Shown: positions 25,674-34,261 of the stretch, one piece after another
Layout: every line of letters begins with the position of its first letter
Position numbering within the stretch: the stretch's first letter is position 1
Source of the DNA: Candidatus Aenigmatarchaeota archaeon
Lineage (GTDB): Archaea; Aenigmatarchaeota; Aenigmatarchaeia; PWEA01
Reading direction: 5' to 3'
Length of the DNA: 34,261 bases
Assembly: GCA_003555465.1 (NCBI GenBank)
Contig: PWIB01000024.1
Location: 1 to 34,261 of the forward strand
Program-made: the position numbers and the translations under genes
The notes under the pieces: generated by a model
Databases searched by the model: none
What the model was told of the DNA's origin: nothing
Seen by the model: the letters and a program-made list of their open reading frames with translations, nothing else

Positions 25674-26456
25674 ATGGTTGTCTGCAGCTACTGTGATGAT
25701 GAAGTAGACGTACCGTTCAAATGCAAGTTTTGTAGCGACACTTTCTGTTCAGAGCACAGACTGCCTGAAAACCATGAATGTGTTGGTCTAGATAAATATA
25801 AAGAAGAGGCTCAAGCAGATAATAAAGTGGTTTACGAACCTTTCCAGGCATCAAATAAAAAAGAATCATCGGATCTTTTGTCCGGATTCCTTCAAGCAGT
25901 TACAAAGAGCTATTCGCTCTTGATAATATTCATATGCTTTGTAGTTTTCTTACTCCAGGCTACGATACCAGGCTTCACCGAGTACCTCTGGCTTTCTCCA
26001 GAGTTAGGGGAAATACTCAGCAGGCCTTGGACCTTCATAACCTCTATATTTCTCCACGGAAACGGTTGGCACCTCTTTGTAAATATGCTTGTGTTGTTTT
26101 TCTTCGGAGGAGAACTTGAAAGAAGGATAGGAAGTAAGAAATTCCTTGAGATATTCCTTGTGACAGGAATCGCAGGAAATATAGGCTTCACACTGTTTTC
26201 CTACGTCACCGCAGACTTCATCCCTGCTGTAGGTGCATCAGGAGCGATATTCGGTGTCTTCGCGACCCTTGCTATTATAGCACCAGAGATAAGAGTACTG
26301 ATATGGTTCGTCTTTCCTTTAAAGATAAGACAAGCGCTTGTAATATTCGGACTCTGGGATCTTTTCCTTCTTCCGAGGGGCGGACCGGTAGCAAATTCAG
26401 CACATCTAGCAGGACTGGCTATAGGACTGGTCTACGGCTACAGATTAAAAAAATAA
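25674..26456 (+). CDS. Rhomboid family intramembrane protease with N-terminal AN1-like zinc finger
   Basis: 'CSYCDDEVDVPFKCKFCSDTFCSEHRLPENHEC' + 'HGNGWHLFVNMLVLFFFGGELERRIG...VGASGAIFGVFA...NSAHLAGLAIGLVYGY'. Confidence 0.88.
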   Translation: MVVCSYCDDEVDVPFKCKFCSDTFCSEHRLPENHECVGLDKYKEEAQADNKVVYEPFQASNKKESSDLLSGFLQAVTKSYSLLIIFICFVVFLLQATIPGFTEYLWLSPELGEILSRPWTFITSIFLHGNGWHLFVNMLVLFFFGGELERRIGSKKFLEIFLVTGIAGNIGFTLFSYVTADFIPAVGASGAIFGVFATLAIIAPEIRVLIWFVFPLKIRQALVIFGLWDLFLLPRGGPVANSAHLAGLAIGLVYGYRLKK

Positions 26457-26510
26457 AGGAACCAGTGCAGCATCTAAGAAAATAACAAGGAAGTTGTGAA
26501 AGGGTTTTTT

Positions 26511-26873
26511 CTACTCCTCTTCTCCACGGACCACTTCTGCGTAAGAAGGAGCTACAACGATGTAGTTCTCGTCAACTCCTGCTATGTCTCCGTCAACAGC
26601 TGTGCAGGTCTTCCTTATCCTCTCTATAGCTCTCTTCAGATCCGACATGTCCTTGTCCTTGATCTTCTTTATTTTAACGAAGACAATTCTCCCTTCTCTG
26701 ACTGACTTCTGTACATCTTCTGCATCCTTGTATTCTTCAAGTTCTACTACTTCAATAGGAACAGCTCTAACTTCTCCTTCGCTAACTTCCTCAGAAAGCT
26801 CAAGAAGATCTCTATCCTCAATTTTCTCTTCCTTCTTTCCTAAAATGTCTTTCAAAGCCAAGTTTCTCACCAT
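26511..26873 (-). CDS. sepF: SepF-like cell division protein
   Basis: 'YKDAEDVQKSVREGRIVFVKIKKIKDKDMSDLKRAIERIRKTCTAVDGDIAGVDENYIVVAPSYAEV'. Confidence 0.85.
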   Translation of the reverse strand: MVRNLALKDILGKKEEKIEDRDLLELSEEVSEGEVRAVPIEVVELEEYKDAEDVQKSVREGRIVFVKIKKIKDKDMSDLKRAIERIRKTCTAVDGDIAGVDENYIVVAPSYAEVVRGEEE

Positions 26874-26912
26874 TTTAGTTTTTTCAATCAACTTATATAA
26901 AACTTCACAGGT

Positions 26913-27194
26913 TTACTCTCTGCTAGCTGATTCTAACATCGAAACTATGTTCCAGACCTGTGTTCTAGTATACATCGGAATATTTGCGTCGTTCGCGACG
27001 TTGTCCAGCTTGGATGTGCATGAGTTTATCCTGACCGAGAGTTCTTCCTCCCCGTCCTTTAAAATTTCTATACATTCCTGGCATTCTTCCTGTATATTTC
27101 TGGGTACGGAGCTATCTTCTGAGACTTGCTCCAACATATCAACCGCAGGTTCTAGACTTTCTTCCATTTTGACCACCAATATCTGTTTGGACAT
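26913..27194 (-). CDS. UPF0147 family protein
   Basis: 'LEPAVDMLEQVSEDSSVPRNIQEECQECIEILKDGEEELSVRINSCTSKLDNVANDANIPMYTRTQVWNIVSMLE'; start uncertain. Confidence 0.85.
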   Translation of the reverse strand: MSKQILVVKMEESLEPAVDMLEQVSEDSSVPRNIQEECQECIEILKDGEEELSVRINSCTSKLDNVANDANIPMYTRTQVWNIVSMLESASRE

Positions 27195-27249
27195 AAGAGG
27201 ATCTTGGACTATCAATTTATGAAAATTTAAGTATAAAAAGCTTTTCGTG

Positions 27250-28200
27250 TCATAGCACCTTTGCTTTGGCTCCAAAAATCTCTTCAAACCTCTCTAAAAA
27301 GGCCTGTTTCACTTCTTCTAAATCCGTGTTACTTCCGTTTCCTGAAGCAGCTGCATCGTGACCACCTGCTGAACCTCTTAAAACTTCTTCCAGCTCTGAA
27401 AAGACGTCCTCACCCAGATGAACTATATCTGTAAGACCTCTCCTGCACCTTCCACTGACCCTGATCTCATCATCTCTCTGAGAAAACACCACAGAAACGT
27501 CGGAGCCTACCTTCAGGAAGGATCGGGCAGAAGCTGCCTCGAAGGATCCGACCTCCGAGAAGGAAATAAGCTTTCCATCGATATCGTAGTTTTCCAGTCT
27601 GGAGGCGGCCTTCAGCCTTGCTATCCTCTCGGAGCGATCTACGGGCGGGCTCAAAATGGATAGGATATCGGAGTAGTTCTTTCCCGATTTCGGAAGAAGT
27701 TCGGAGATATATCGAAACTGCTCCTTGTCAGCGAACCTGAGGTGCGAGGTGTCAGCAACTATCCCACAGATAAGAGCCTCGGAGGCCTTTTCATTTACTT
27801 CCTCTTTGAACAGTTGATAGATTAGTTCAGATGTAGACCTCGCCTCGGAATCAATATACTTAAAATCAACTAGTTCGTGGAGATCACCAGGACTGTGGTG
27901 ATCGACAAGCATAGTCGTGCCTTCAAAGCTTCCGATATCGAACGATCCAAGCTGTTCTGTAGAAGGACAGTCCACTACAATCAGAGTCTCGAACTCATCT
28001 TGGTCTGGCTTCTCAATGAAGTTATATCCATCGGCAAGCTCTTTCGCGCCTTTTGATACGGTATCAGGGACAGTTAAACTTACTTCATTATCTAAGATCT
28101 CATAGAGGGCTATGGCAGAGGCCACTGCATCGATATCGGCATTGTGATGAGCTAAAACTAAGATACCATTAGAACCTTTCAGTTTTTCCTTAAACTTCAT
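27250..28200 (-). CDS. DHH family phosphoesterase
   Basis: 'ILVLAHHNADIDAVASAIALYEIL...LIVVDCPSTEQ...MLVDHHSPGD...GIVADTSHLRFA'; GGHDAAAS DHHA1 motif. Confidence 0.9.
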   Translation of the reverse strand: MKFKEKLKGSNGILVLAHHNADIDAVASAIALYEILDNEVSLTVPDTVSKGAKELADGYNFIEKPDQDEFETLIVVDCPSTEQLGSFDIGSFEGTTMLVDHHSPGDLHELVDFKYIDSEARSTSELIYQLFKEEVNEKASEALICGIVADTSHLRFADKEQFRYISELLPKSGKNYSDILSILSPPVDRSERIARLKAASRLENYDIDGKLISFSEVGSFEAASARSFLKVGSDVSVVFSQRDDEIRVSGRCRRGLTDIVHLGEDVFSELEEVLRGSAGGHDAAASGNGSNTDLEEVKQAFLERFEEIFGAKAKVL

Positions 28201-28243
28201 AAAACCACCTTGGTTATAGAAAAATAGATATGAGGGGGAATTT

Positions 28244-28618
28244 TTATCCTGCTTCTCCTGAGTTTCCACCAGACATAAGTCCTCTGAGCTCCTTCTGCTT
28301 CTCCTGTGCTTCCTTTTCGATGTCCTTCTCCTTCTTCTCGATGGACTCGATCTTTACTTCGATGGACTCCTGCTTCTCCTCAAGTTCTTCGAGGAAGTCT
28401 TCCTTGTCGGTCTTTATAACAGCTGGACCTGCTACCTTGAAAACTTCGTCATCGTCACTGGCTTCCTTGAGTGCCTTGACGGCCTGGTCGATCTGTGACT
28501 TCTGTGCCTTCATCTCTGCTTTCTGCTGCTCCATCTGCTGAAGCTGTTGCTGCTGCTGCTGAAGCTCACCGATCATCTGCTGTGCCTCTGGTGGCATATC
28601 CTGTGGATTTTGTGGCAT
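28244..28618 (-). CDS. pfdB: Prefoldin subunit beta
   Basis: 'MPPEAQQMIGELQQQQQQLQQMEQQKAEMKAQKSQIDQAVKALKEASDDDEVFKVAGPAVIKTDKEDFLEELEEKQESIEVKIESIEKKE'. Confidence 0.88.
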   Translation of the reverse strand: MPQNPQDMPPEAQQMIGELQQQQQQLQQMEQQKAEMKAQKSQIDQAVKALKEASDDDEVFKVAGPAVIKTDKEDFLEELEEKQESIEVKIESIEKKEKDIEKEAQEKQKELRGLMSGGNSGEAG

Positions 28619-28845
28619 TAATTTTCACCTCCTGTAATTGATTTTTCTGTCGTCTTTACGAGTCTTAGTATAGTGTTTACACCTGCCCTTAGATTCGAAA
28701 TACTTTCAGCATCGACATAAACCCCTAGTTTGTCGTCTTTGATTTCCATATTGACTTCAATTGAACTTGATTCGTCCTTCTCGACTTCGATAGCTTTCTT
28801 CGCTAGCTCAGGAGACTGTACATCGATTTCAAGTTCAGCTTTCAT
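28618..28845 (-). CDS. KEOPS complex subunit Pcc1
   Basis: 75 aa 'SSIEVNMEIKDDKLGVYVDAESISNLRAGVNTILRLVKTTEKSI' in the conserved superoperon position. Confidence 0.75.
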   Translation of the reverse strand: MKAELEIDVQSPELAKKAIEVEKDESSSIEVNMEIKDDKLGVYVDAESISNLRAGVNTILRLVKTTEKSITGGEN

Positions 28846-28846
28846 C

Positions 28847-28984
28847 CTATCTGGCTTTGATCTCCTTTACACCTGCAGCTCTCTTCTTCTTTAGAATCCT
28901 GTATCCGCAGAAAGGACATCTAATCCTTCTTCTGAGGTCGTCCTTCTCAATATCCTCTTCACATTTCAAGCATTTGTATGTCAT
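28847..28984 (-). CDS. rpoP: DNA-directed RNA polymerase subunit P (45 aa; not in ORF track)
   Basis: Read directly: MTYKCLKCEEDIEKDDLRRRIRCPFCGYRILKKKRAAGVKEIKAR*; overlaps the stop of L37Ae. Confidence 0.93.
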   Translation of the reverse strand: MTYKCLKCEEDIEKDDLRRRIRCPFCGYRILKKKRAAGVKEIKAR

Positions 28985-29241
28985 TATTCTTCACCTGATT
29001 TTTCAAGAACTCTTTCTACCATACTCTTTCCCTTTGTCTTAGGTCTCCAAGCACCACCTGCTATCTTATTGCCGCATTTCTCGCACTTCCATATACCTTT
29101 GGCTTGTCTCTTCAAGGAATCGGAGCCGCATTCAGGACACTCGTGCTTGGACTTCTGGTCCTTCTCTATCTCAGATACCTTACTTCTTATCCTCTTTCCG
29201 TACCGGGCTCCGTATCTCTTTCCACTATCGTTATCGGACAT
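28984..29241 (-). CDS. rpl37ae: Ribosomal protein L37Ae
   Basis: 'RYGARYGKRIRSKVSEIEKDQKSKHECPECGSDSLKRQAKGIWKCEKCGNKIAGGAWRP'. Confidence 0.95.
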   Translation of the reverse strand: MSDNDSGKRYGARYGKRIRSKVSEIEKDQKSKHECPECGSDSLKRQAKGIWKCEKCGNKIAGGAWRPKTKGKSMVERVLEKSGEE

Positions 29242-29248
29242 ACTATCA

Positions 29249-30019
29249 CTAGATGAATTTTCTGAGCTCCGAGGATTTCTCCTTGGCTAGCTCGAAGATC
29301 TCAAGTAGCTCTTCCTTCTGGAAGCCTCCGTTTCCTCTCTTCTGAAGCGAACAGAGCTCTTCCTCTGTCCAGGTAACTGTGACCATACCATCCACTACTT
29401 CCTCTTCGACCAGTCCTGGATCAACTATATACTTGTCATCTACCTTACCGATGGTGCAAGCTATCGGAGTCTTGAGAACTTCAAAGTCCTCTCCTTCATC
29501 GCGAAGGACTTCACCGTCCTCGTAACCGGGCATCTCAGCTTCCTTGAGAGCCTTTATAGCTCCAAGTGCAGAAGCGTCCATCAGGTTTCCATCGTGGTCA
29601 AGTACATGTATGTCGACCATGACCTTCCAGACCTTTTCACCTTCTTCGATGCAGAGCTCTTCAAGAGGAATTGCTTCACATTCCCTCAGTCCTCTGTCTA
29701 TGACTCTTGCGAGCTCCGTGGCATCCTTTCCTGGAGGGCCAGACTCGAAGTCAGGTGAAGCCATTGGTCCAAGTTCTGCGTTAACCATCAACATTCCTTC
29801 GTCCGGTGTATCAGGGAACGGCTCACCTAAGCCAAACTTAACTCCGACTATTACCTTGGTATCTCCAAGGACAACTTTTGCACTTCCTTCGGCTTTTTTA
29901 GCTACTCCGGTAACTACCTCTATATCTCTGAATTCCTTGAGGTCTCTGTCGTCTATCCTTTCACCACTTTTTATGTTATCCAGAGCAGCTTCTTCTTCAA
30001 TTTCAGTTATTTCCATCAT
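29249..30019 (-). CDS. rrp42: Exosome complex component Rrp42
   Basis: RNase PH fold 'GERIDDRDLKEFRDIEVVTGVAKKAEGSAKVVLGDTKVIVGVKFGLGEPFPDTPDEGMLMVNAELGP'. Confidence 0.95.
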   Translation of the reverse strand: MMEITEIEEEAALDNIKSGERIDDRDLKEFRDIEVVTGVAKKAEGSAKVVLGDTKVIVGVKFGLGEPFPDTPDEGMLMVNAELGPMASPDFESGPPGKDATELARVIDRGLRECEAIPLEELCIEEGEKVWKVMVDIHVLDHDGNLMDASALGAIKALKEAEMPGYEDGEVLRDEGEDFEVLKTPIACTIGKVDDKYIVDPGLVEEEVVDGMVTVTWTEEELCSLQKRGNGGFQKEELLEIFELAKEKSSELRKFI

Positions 30020-30732
30020 TTTTTATCCCCAAATGTTTCCATTAAAGCTTCTCTTTGTTTTTCGGCGACCTTTTCACAACCATCTATCGCGAGGTCAAGC
30101 ATCTTGTCCATCTCGTCGATGTCTGTCATGCCGTCCATCTGTAGTAGGGTTATCTCACCTGTTTCAATGTTCATCGCTATCGGTAGGTCAACCTGACCAT
30201 CCTTGTCTTCCTCGCCTTTGAGATCTAGTACTGGTGTATCCTCTATCTTACCTGCTGCACAGGATGAAATCAGTCCTTTCATAGGTATTCCTGCGTCGGC
30301 AAGTGCTATAGCCCCTGCATTGAGGGCGACACATCTTGTTCCTGCGTCAGCAGAAATAACTTCCATGTAGACATCGATAGTAGCTGTCGGGAACTCTTCC
30401 AAGAAGACTATCGAGGAAAGTGCTCCTTCGGCTACCTTTCCAATTTCTTTACCTCTTCTCGAGGGACCTGGCCTCTTCCTGTCATCCACGGAAAAAGGAG
30501 CCAGGTTGTATCTACATTGAATAATTCCTCTCTGTGGCTTTTGCTTGTGTTTTGGATGCAGCTCCCTGGGACCAAAGACGGAAGCAATTACTTCTGTACC
30601 TCCCATACGGAAGTATCCTGAGCCGTCGGCTCTCTTGAGAATCCCTGCTTCAGCTTCCATGTCCCTGAGCTCATCCTTAGCTCTACCGTCTATCCTTTTA
30701 CCATCTTTCAAAAGTTCTTTATCTTCACTCAT
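30016..30732 (-). CDS. rrp41: Exosome complex component Rrp41
   Basis: 'GKRIDGRAKDELRDMEAEAGILKRADGSGYFRMGGTEVIASVFGPRELHPKHKQ...KRPGPSRRGKEIGKV'. Confidence 0.96.
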   Translation of the reverse strand: MSEDKELLKDGKRIDGRAKDELRDMEAEAGILKRADGSGYFRMGGTEVIASVFGPRELHPKHKQKPQRGIIQCRYNLAPFSVDDRKRPGPSRRGKEIGKVAEGALSSIVFLEEFPTATIDVYMEVISADAGTRCVALNAGAIALADAGIPMKGLISSCAAGKIEDTPVLDLKGEEDKDGQVDLPIAMNIETGEITLLQMDGMTDIDEMDKMLDLAIDGCEKVAEKQREALMETFGDKK

Positions 30733-30736
30733 ATTA

Positions 30737-31432
30737 TCACCTTTTATCCAGTATTTTTTCTACTTTATCTGTAAGGCCTCTTTCATGACCTCTCTCGTCC
30801 ACGGTCTTGACCGCCTCGACAGCAAGATCCTCGTCGCCGCCGTTTACCCAGACTATGCCGTTCTGGCCGATGATTATCCTTGAGTCAGTTCTGTCCTTGA
30901 TCATCTCGACCATTGAACCACCCTTGCCAATAAGTCTCGGAACCTTACTGGGACTTATCCTTATGATCCTTCCACCTGTAAGCTTCTTGCATATCCTGTC
31001 CTGCATCGAAAGCTTGACATCCTTTTCGCTTGTTACTTTTATAACCTCGGTGTAGATCATATCTCCGATGTCGTAGACATCCGAAAGCTCCGTTTCATCT
31101 AGATCAATGAACTCGTCGGAACCTTCTGCCAGAGACAGATAGCCATCGTACGGTGAATCGAGTTCAACCCACCAGTGGCTTGGACCTATACCGGATATCT
31201 TTCCGATTACATTGTCCCCTTCCTGGGGAATGTAACCTCCACTCAAAGGTATTACTCTCATCCTGTTTTTCTTTGTCCTCGCTACTCCGAGAACCTTAGA
31301 TTTTACCTTTCCGTTTTCTTTGTAAGTACCTCTTCCCGAAAGTATATCACCCTCAGCTATTACGTCTCCGGGAAGTACGTTCGATTTATCTTCAACTAAT
31401 TTTTTTCCCATTTTATTCACCTCATCAATCAT
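30737..31432 (-). CDS. rrp4: Exosome complex RNA-binding component Rrp4
   Basis: 'VLPGDVIAEGDILSGRGTYKENGKVKSKVLGVARTKKNRMRVIPLSGGYIPQEGDNVIGKI' plus KH 'ISPSKVPRLIGKGGSMVEMIK'. Confidence 0.95.
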   Translation of the reverse strand: MIDEVNKMGKKLVEDKSNVLPGDVIAEGDILSGRGTYKENGKVKSKVLGVARTKKNRMRVIPLSGGYIPQEGDNVIGKISGIGPSHWWVELDSPYDGYLSLAEGSDEFIDLDETELSDVYDIGDMIYTEVIKVTSEKDVKLSMQDRICKKLTGGRIIRISPSKVPRLIGKGGSMVEMIKDRTDSRIIIGQNGIVWVNGGDEDLAVEAVKTVDERGHERGLTDKVEKILDKR

Positions 31433-32123
31433 CTATTATTTTAGTTTCAACTTCACCTTTTGTTACTGAATTCGCCTTCTTATAAAACTTGTCCTGTAAA
31501 CCTGCAGGCATTTTTACGACAGCTCTCCACGAACCATCGTTACCCCAGTCCTCCTTTTCAATTTCTCCTATATCCCTCAGTTTTCCTGAGGCCTCACCGG
31601 CGTGATCGGCCGGAACTCGCACAGCGATCTTGACCTCTTCTATGGATATAGGCAGTATAGCCTTTATCTCATCTATTACCTCTTTGACCTGCTCCTCGAC
31701 GTCCCTCATCTCGTCAACGTGTATCCCTGCTTCGTCCATCGCGTTGCTTATCCTCTTCGGTGGATGTGGCTTGCCTGTCTGTGGATCCACTGCACGCCGC
31801 GCTATAGTCGACGCGATCTCCTTCCTCATTTCCTCACGCATCTCTCTTCGCTGTTCAGTGGTAATCTGAACCTCGCCTTTCCTTATTATCTCGTAAACTA
31901 TATCCTTTATATCGTTGGTTCCGAAGACCTTATTAAGCTCTTCGTCGCCGACTCTCTTTCCTTTTTCTGCGTCCTCGAATACCTCGTCCGCGGCTATGAG
32001 ATCGTCTAGATCTATATCCTCGCCTTCCTTCACTTCAAGGGCTTTATCAGGATCCACTAGCACCTCAAAGTGCTCCCCATGCGAGTCGAGACGAGCTATC
32101 ACCGCGTCGTCAACAGATATCAT
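31425..32123 (-). CDS. Ribosome maturation protein SBDS homolog
   Basis: 'DDLIAADEVFEDAEKGKRVGDEELNKVFGTNDIKDIVYEIIRKGEVQITTEQRREMREE...YTRRAVDPQTGKPHPP'-type SBDS motif (ARRAVDPQTGKPHPPKRI). Confidence 0.96.
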   Translation of the reverse strand: MISVDDAVIARLDSHGEHFEVLVDPDKALEVKEGEDIDLDDLIAADEVFEDAEKGKRVGDEELNKVFGTNDIKDIVYEIIRKGEVQITTEQRREMREEMRKEIASTIARRAVDPQTGKPHPPKRISNAMDEAGIHVDEMRDVEEQVKEVIDEIKAILPISIEEVKIAVRVPADHAGEASGKLRDIGEIEKEDWGNDGSWRAVVKMPAGLQDKFYKKANSVTKGEVETKIIDD

Positions 32124-32127
32124 CGGA

Positions 32128-32835
32128 TCACAGGAGCTCTTCGCACTCCTCCTGATCTAAGTATCTGAAACCGTCTTCCTCTGTTATAACCGCCATCTTG
32201 ACGGTATTTTTGTTCATATCTGTCTCACCTTCTGAAAGCACTTCCACGGCCAGCTCCTTTGCTTGCTTCTTTGACATCCCTTCTTCCCATTTCTCCTCTA
32301 GAAGTTCTTCACCGCCTTTTCTTCCTTTACCGATGACCTGTGCATTCCATCCGTAGATGTCACCGCCTACGTCCGTTTCGAAGATCATAGGCTCGTCCTT
32401 GTAGACTCCACCGACCAGGAAGGAAACACCCATCGGTCTCAGGCCGCCGTACTGCGTATGCTGCTGCTTGTAGTCGCCTATCTCCTCTGCGAGTGAACGT
32501 ACGTCTATCTTCTCCTGGTATGAAATCCTGTAGACCTGTGCCTGCTGTCTTGCGTTGTTTACAAGGACTCTTGTATCTCCGACCAGTCCAGCGGAAACAG
32601 CTCCTATGTGTTCGTCCAGCTGATGTACCTTTCTGCTTCCTCTATCGTCGGAAAGCTTGTCACAAGGTCTCAGACCAGCTAGAACGACACCGTCTTCAAA
32701 TTTCAAAGCTGTGCATGTCGCGGCTCTTTTGATAGCTTCTCTAGCGTACTCTACCTGGAAAAGACGTCCGTCTGGTGAGAACGTAACGATAGCTCTATCG
32801 TATCCCATCTTTCCTTGTTTCTGCATCATTCCCAT
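32128..32835 (-). CDS. psmA: Proteasome subunit alpha
   Basis: 'GYDRAIVTFSPDGRLFQVEYAREAIKRAATCTALKFEDGVVLAG'. Confidence 0.97.
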   Translation of the reverse strand: MGMMQKQGKMGYDRAIVTFSPDGRLFQVEYAREAIKRAATCTALKFEDGVVLAGLRPCDKLSDDRGSRKVHQLDEHIGAVSAGLVGDTRVLVNNARQQAQVYRISYQEKIDVRSLAEEIGDYKQQHTQYGGLRPMGVSFLVGGVYKDEPMIFETDVGGDIYGWNAQVIGKGRKGGEELLEEKWEEGMSKKQAKELAVEVLSEGETDMNKNTVKMAVITEEDGFRYLDQEECEELL

Positions 32836-32922
32836 GATTGTTCACCAAATTCATCTATTTTATTATTGAAATGGCTAGAATTGCCACATCTCCCTTTTTT
32901 CCAAATACTTATTACACCCAAC

Positions 32923-32932
32923 CTTTAAAAGT
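32923..32932 (-). promoter_or_regulatory. TATA-like element for the psmA-exosome superoperon
   Basis: Minus strand GTAAAAACTTTTAAAGG upstream of psmA. Confidence 0.4.
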
Positions 32933-33027
32933 TTTTACACAACCAGAAATTCAGTCAAAATACGCTTCCTTGGCCTGAAAACTACTCGGTCTTTATCGAA
33001 ACCTGTATCCAGCTAAACATTTGATTA

Positions 33028-33726
33028 CTAAAACCCGGAACTGTTGTCCTTGTTCGTTAGATAAAAATCACATATATCCTTTAAAGGACATTTTTCACAC
33101 AACGGCTTCCTTGCCTTGCAGATTTCCCTCCCATGTTTTATAAGATTTATATGGAACTCCTGCTTTCTTTCACCGGGGACCTTGTCCTCCAGAATAACAT
33201 GCGCTTTCTCCCTTTTTGCTTTCTCTGGTATCAGACCAAGTCTCTTCGTAACTCGGAATACATGCGTGTCAACAGGGAAAGCTTCTTTATCAAAGGTAAA
33301 GTTGAGGACTACCGCAGCACTCTTGGGGCCTATACCCGGAAGCTCTCTCAACCACTCCTTACCCTCTTCTACATCAAGATCTTCCAGAAAACTCAGGTCC
33401 AGCTCGCCCCGCTTCTCCTTTATATCCTCTAGACATTTCTTTATACGTTCCGCCTTCGTGTTGTGGAGACCTGCGACGGATATAGCCTCCGCTACCTCTT
33501 CCACATCCGCGTCCATTATCTCTTCCATACTTTCGAACCTTTCCTGGAGCCTTCTCCAGGCTCTGTCCCTGTTCTTGTCGTTTGTATTCTGTGAAAGTAT
33601 TACCTGAACCAGGGACTCGACAGGCTTTCCTCTATCAGAGACTTCAGGGACTCCATAGATTTCCCTCAGCAAGTCCATGGCCTCGTCAACCTTCTCCACG
33701 CTACCACATAACCTACTTGCTGCCAA
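33028..33726 (-). CDS. nth: Endonuclease III-like DNA glycosylase with Fe-S cluster
   Basis: 'VQVILSQNTNDKNRDRAWRRL...ELPGIGPKSAAVVLNFTFDKEAFPVDTHVFRVTKRLGL...HGREICKARKPLCEKCPLKDIC'. Confidence 0.94.
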   Translation of the reverse strand: MAASRLCGSVEKVDEAMDLLREIYGVPEVSDRGKPVESLVQVILSQNTNDKNRDRAWRRLQERFESMEEIMDADVEEVAEAISVAGLHNTKAERIKKCLEDIKEKRGELDLSFLEDLDVEEGKEWLRELPGIGPKSAAVVLNFTFDKEAFPVDTHVFRVTKRLGLIPEKAKREKAHVILEDKVPGERKQEFHINLIKHGREICKARKPLCEKCPLKDICDFYLTNKDNSSGF

Positions 33727-33762
33727 AACAATAAAAACTTTCGCGGACCATCTTTACAGGAT

Positions 33763-34092
33763 ATGACCGAAAAGACAATAAAGGAGTGGCAGGAGGAGAT
33801 CCACAGCATAGCGAAGGATAAGGGTTGGCATGATGAACAGAGGAGCGAAGCAGAGATAATAGCCCTCATGCACAGTGAGCTTTCCGAAGCTCTGGAGGAA
33901 TACAGAGAGGACAACAAAGACGTATACTACGAAGACGGGAAGCCAGAAGGCTACGTCGTGGAGCTCGTGGATGTGCTGATACGTATCCTTGACCATCTCG
34001 AGGGAAGAAATGTAAATACGGAAGAGGTTCTAAGGGAAAAATGTGACTACAACAGAAGCAGAGAAGAAAAGCATGGCGGTAAGAAGATATAG
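33763..34092 (+). CDS. MazG-like nucleotide pyrophosphohydrolase
   Basis: 'AEIIALMHSELSEALEEYREDNKDVYYEDGKPEGYVVELVDVLIRILD'. Confidence 0.85.
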   Translation: MTEKTIKEWQEEIHSIAKDKGWHDEQRSEAEIIALMHSELSEALEEYREDNKDVYYEDGKPEGYVVELVDVLIRILDHLEGRNVNTEEVLREKCDYNRSREEKHGGKKI

Positions 34093-34142
34093 AAGGGAGA
34101 AAACTTTTTAACCTTAGGCCAAGAGTTTTTAGGCAGTCAGAG

Positions 34143-34261
34143 GCGGGGGTACCCAAGTGGCCGAAACCTCAAGGTTTCGTACCTTGCCATTGCCTCTTTT
34201 CAAGAGTAGGCTGACAAGGTGGCTAAAGGGGCAGCGTTGAGGGCGCTGTGCACGTAGGTGC
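34143..34261 (+). tRNA. tRNA-Leu(GAG), truncated by window end, with 62-nt D-loop intron (34165-34226)
   Basis: 5' acceptor GCGGGGG; D-arm CCCAAGTGGCCGA|AGGGG; anticodon stem CAGCG (34232-34236)/CGCTG (34244-34248) loop TTGAGGG; long variable arm begins GCACGTAGGTGC. Confidence 0.85.

Noticed and set aside
28500-28570. CTGCTGCTG-type triplet run as a microsatellite
   Set aside because: It is the poly-Gln/Leu coiled-coil coding part of prefoldin beta (QQQQQLQQ).
34157-34224. GTGGCC/GTGGCT direct repeats at 62-nt spacing as the intron boundaries of tRNA-Leu
   Set aside because: Cuts within these repeats give no helix with 3-nt bulges; shifting the boundary to 34165-34226 gives GGCC/GGCT with GAA and AAA bulges and a standard D-arm.
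1-34261. CRISPR arrays, rRNA genes, insertion sequences with transposases
   Set aside because: No regularly spaced repeats, rRNA-like segments or transposase ORFs were seen.

Overview
This is an archaeal chromosomal window, probably from a euryarchaeal or DPANN-type lineage; I cannot place the taxon from sequence alone. It is densely coding, with TTTAAATA-type promoters and acidic proteins. The backbone includes the conserved exosome/proteasome superoperon (PsmA-SBDS-Rrp4-Rrp41-Rrp42-L37Ae-RpoP-Pcc1-prefoldin beta-DHH, minus strand, about 27.2-32.8 kb). Other core genes are PPDK, ProRS, PsmB, aCPSF1-like beta-CASP nuclease, SepF, KsgA, a DEAD-box helicase, Nth, two KaiC-like ATPases, and RtcB plus archease. 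The most interesting signal concerns RNA splicing and selfish elements. All three tRNA genes visible here carry introns: Tyr(GUA), Pro(UGG), and Leu(GAG), the last cut by the window edge. tRNA-Pro carries two non-anticodon introns, 47 nt in the D-loop and 20 nt in the T-loop. tRNA-Leu carries a 62-nt D-loop intron. Each of these three introns is bounded by a 4-bp helix with 3-nt bulges (a relaxed bulge-helix-bulge) at the position that restores a normal cloverleaf. Immediately downstream of tRNA-Pro is an AT-rich insert of about 0.9 kb, flanked by a 22-bp imperfect direct repeat of the tRNA 3' end at exactly 900-bp spacing. It encodes an unlisted 37-aa ribbon-helix-helix-like protein abutting a LAGLIDADG endonuclease with an HTH, whose C-terminus reads antisense into the tRNA. 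The tRNA ligase gene rtcB is itself interrupted by a 473-aa intein placed at the metal-binding Cys.
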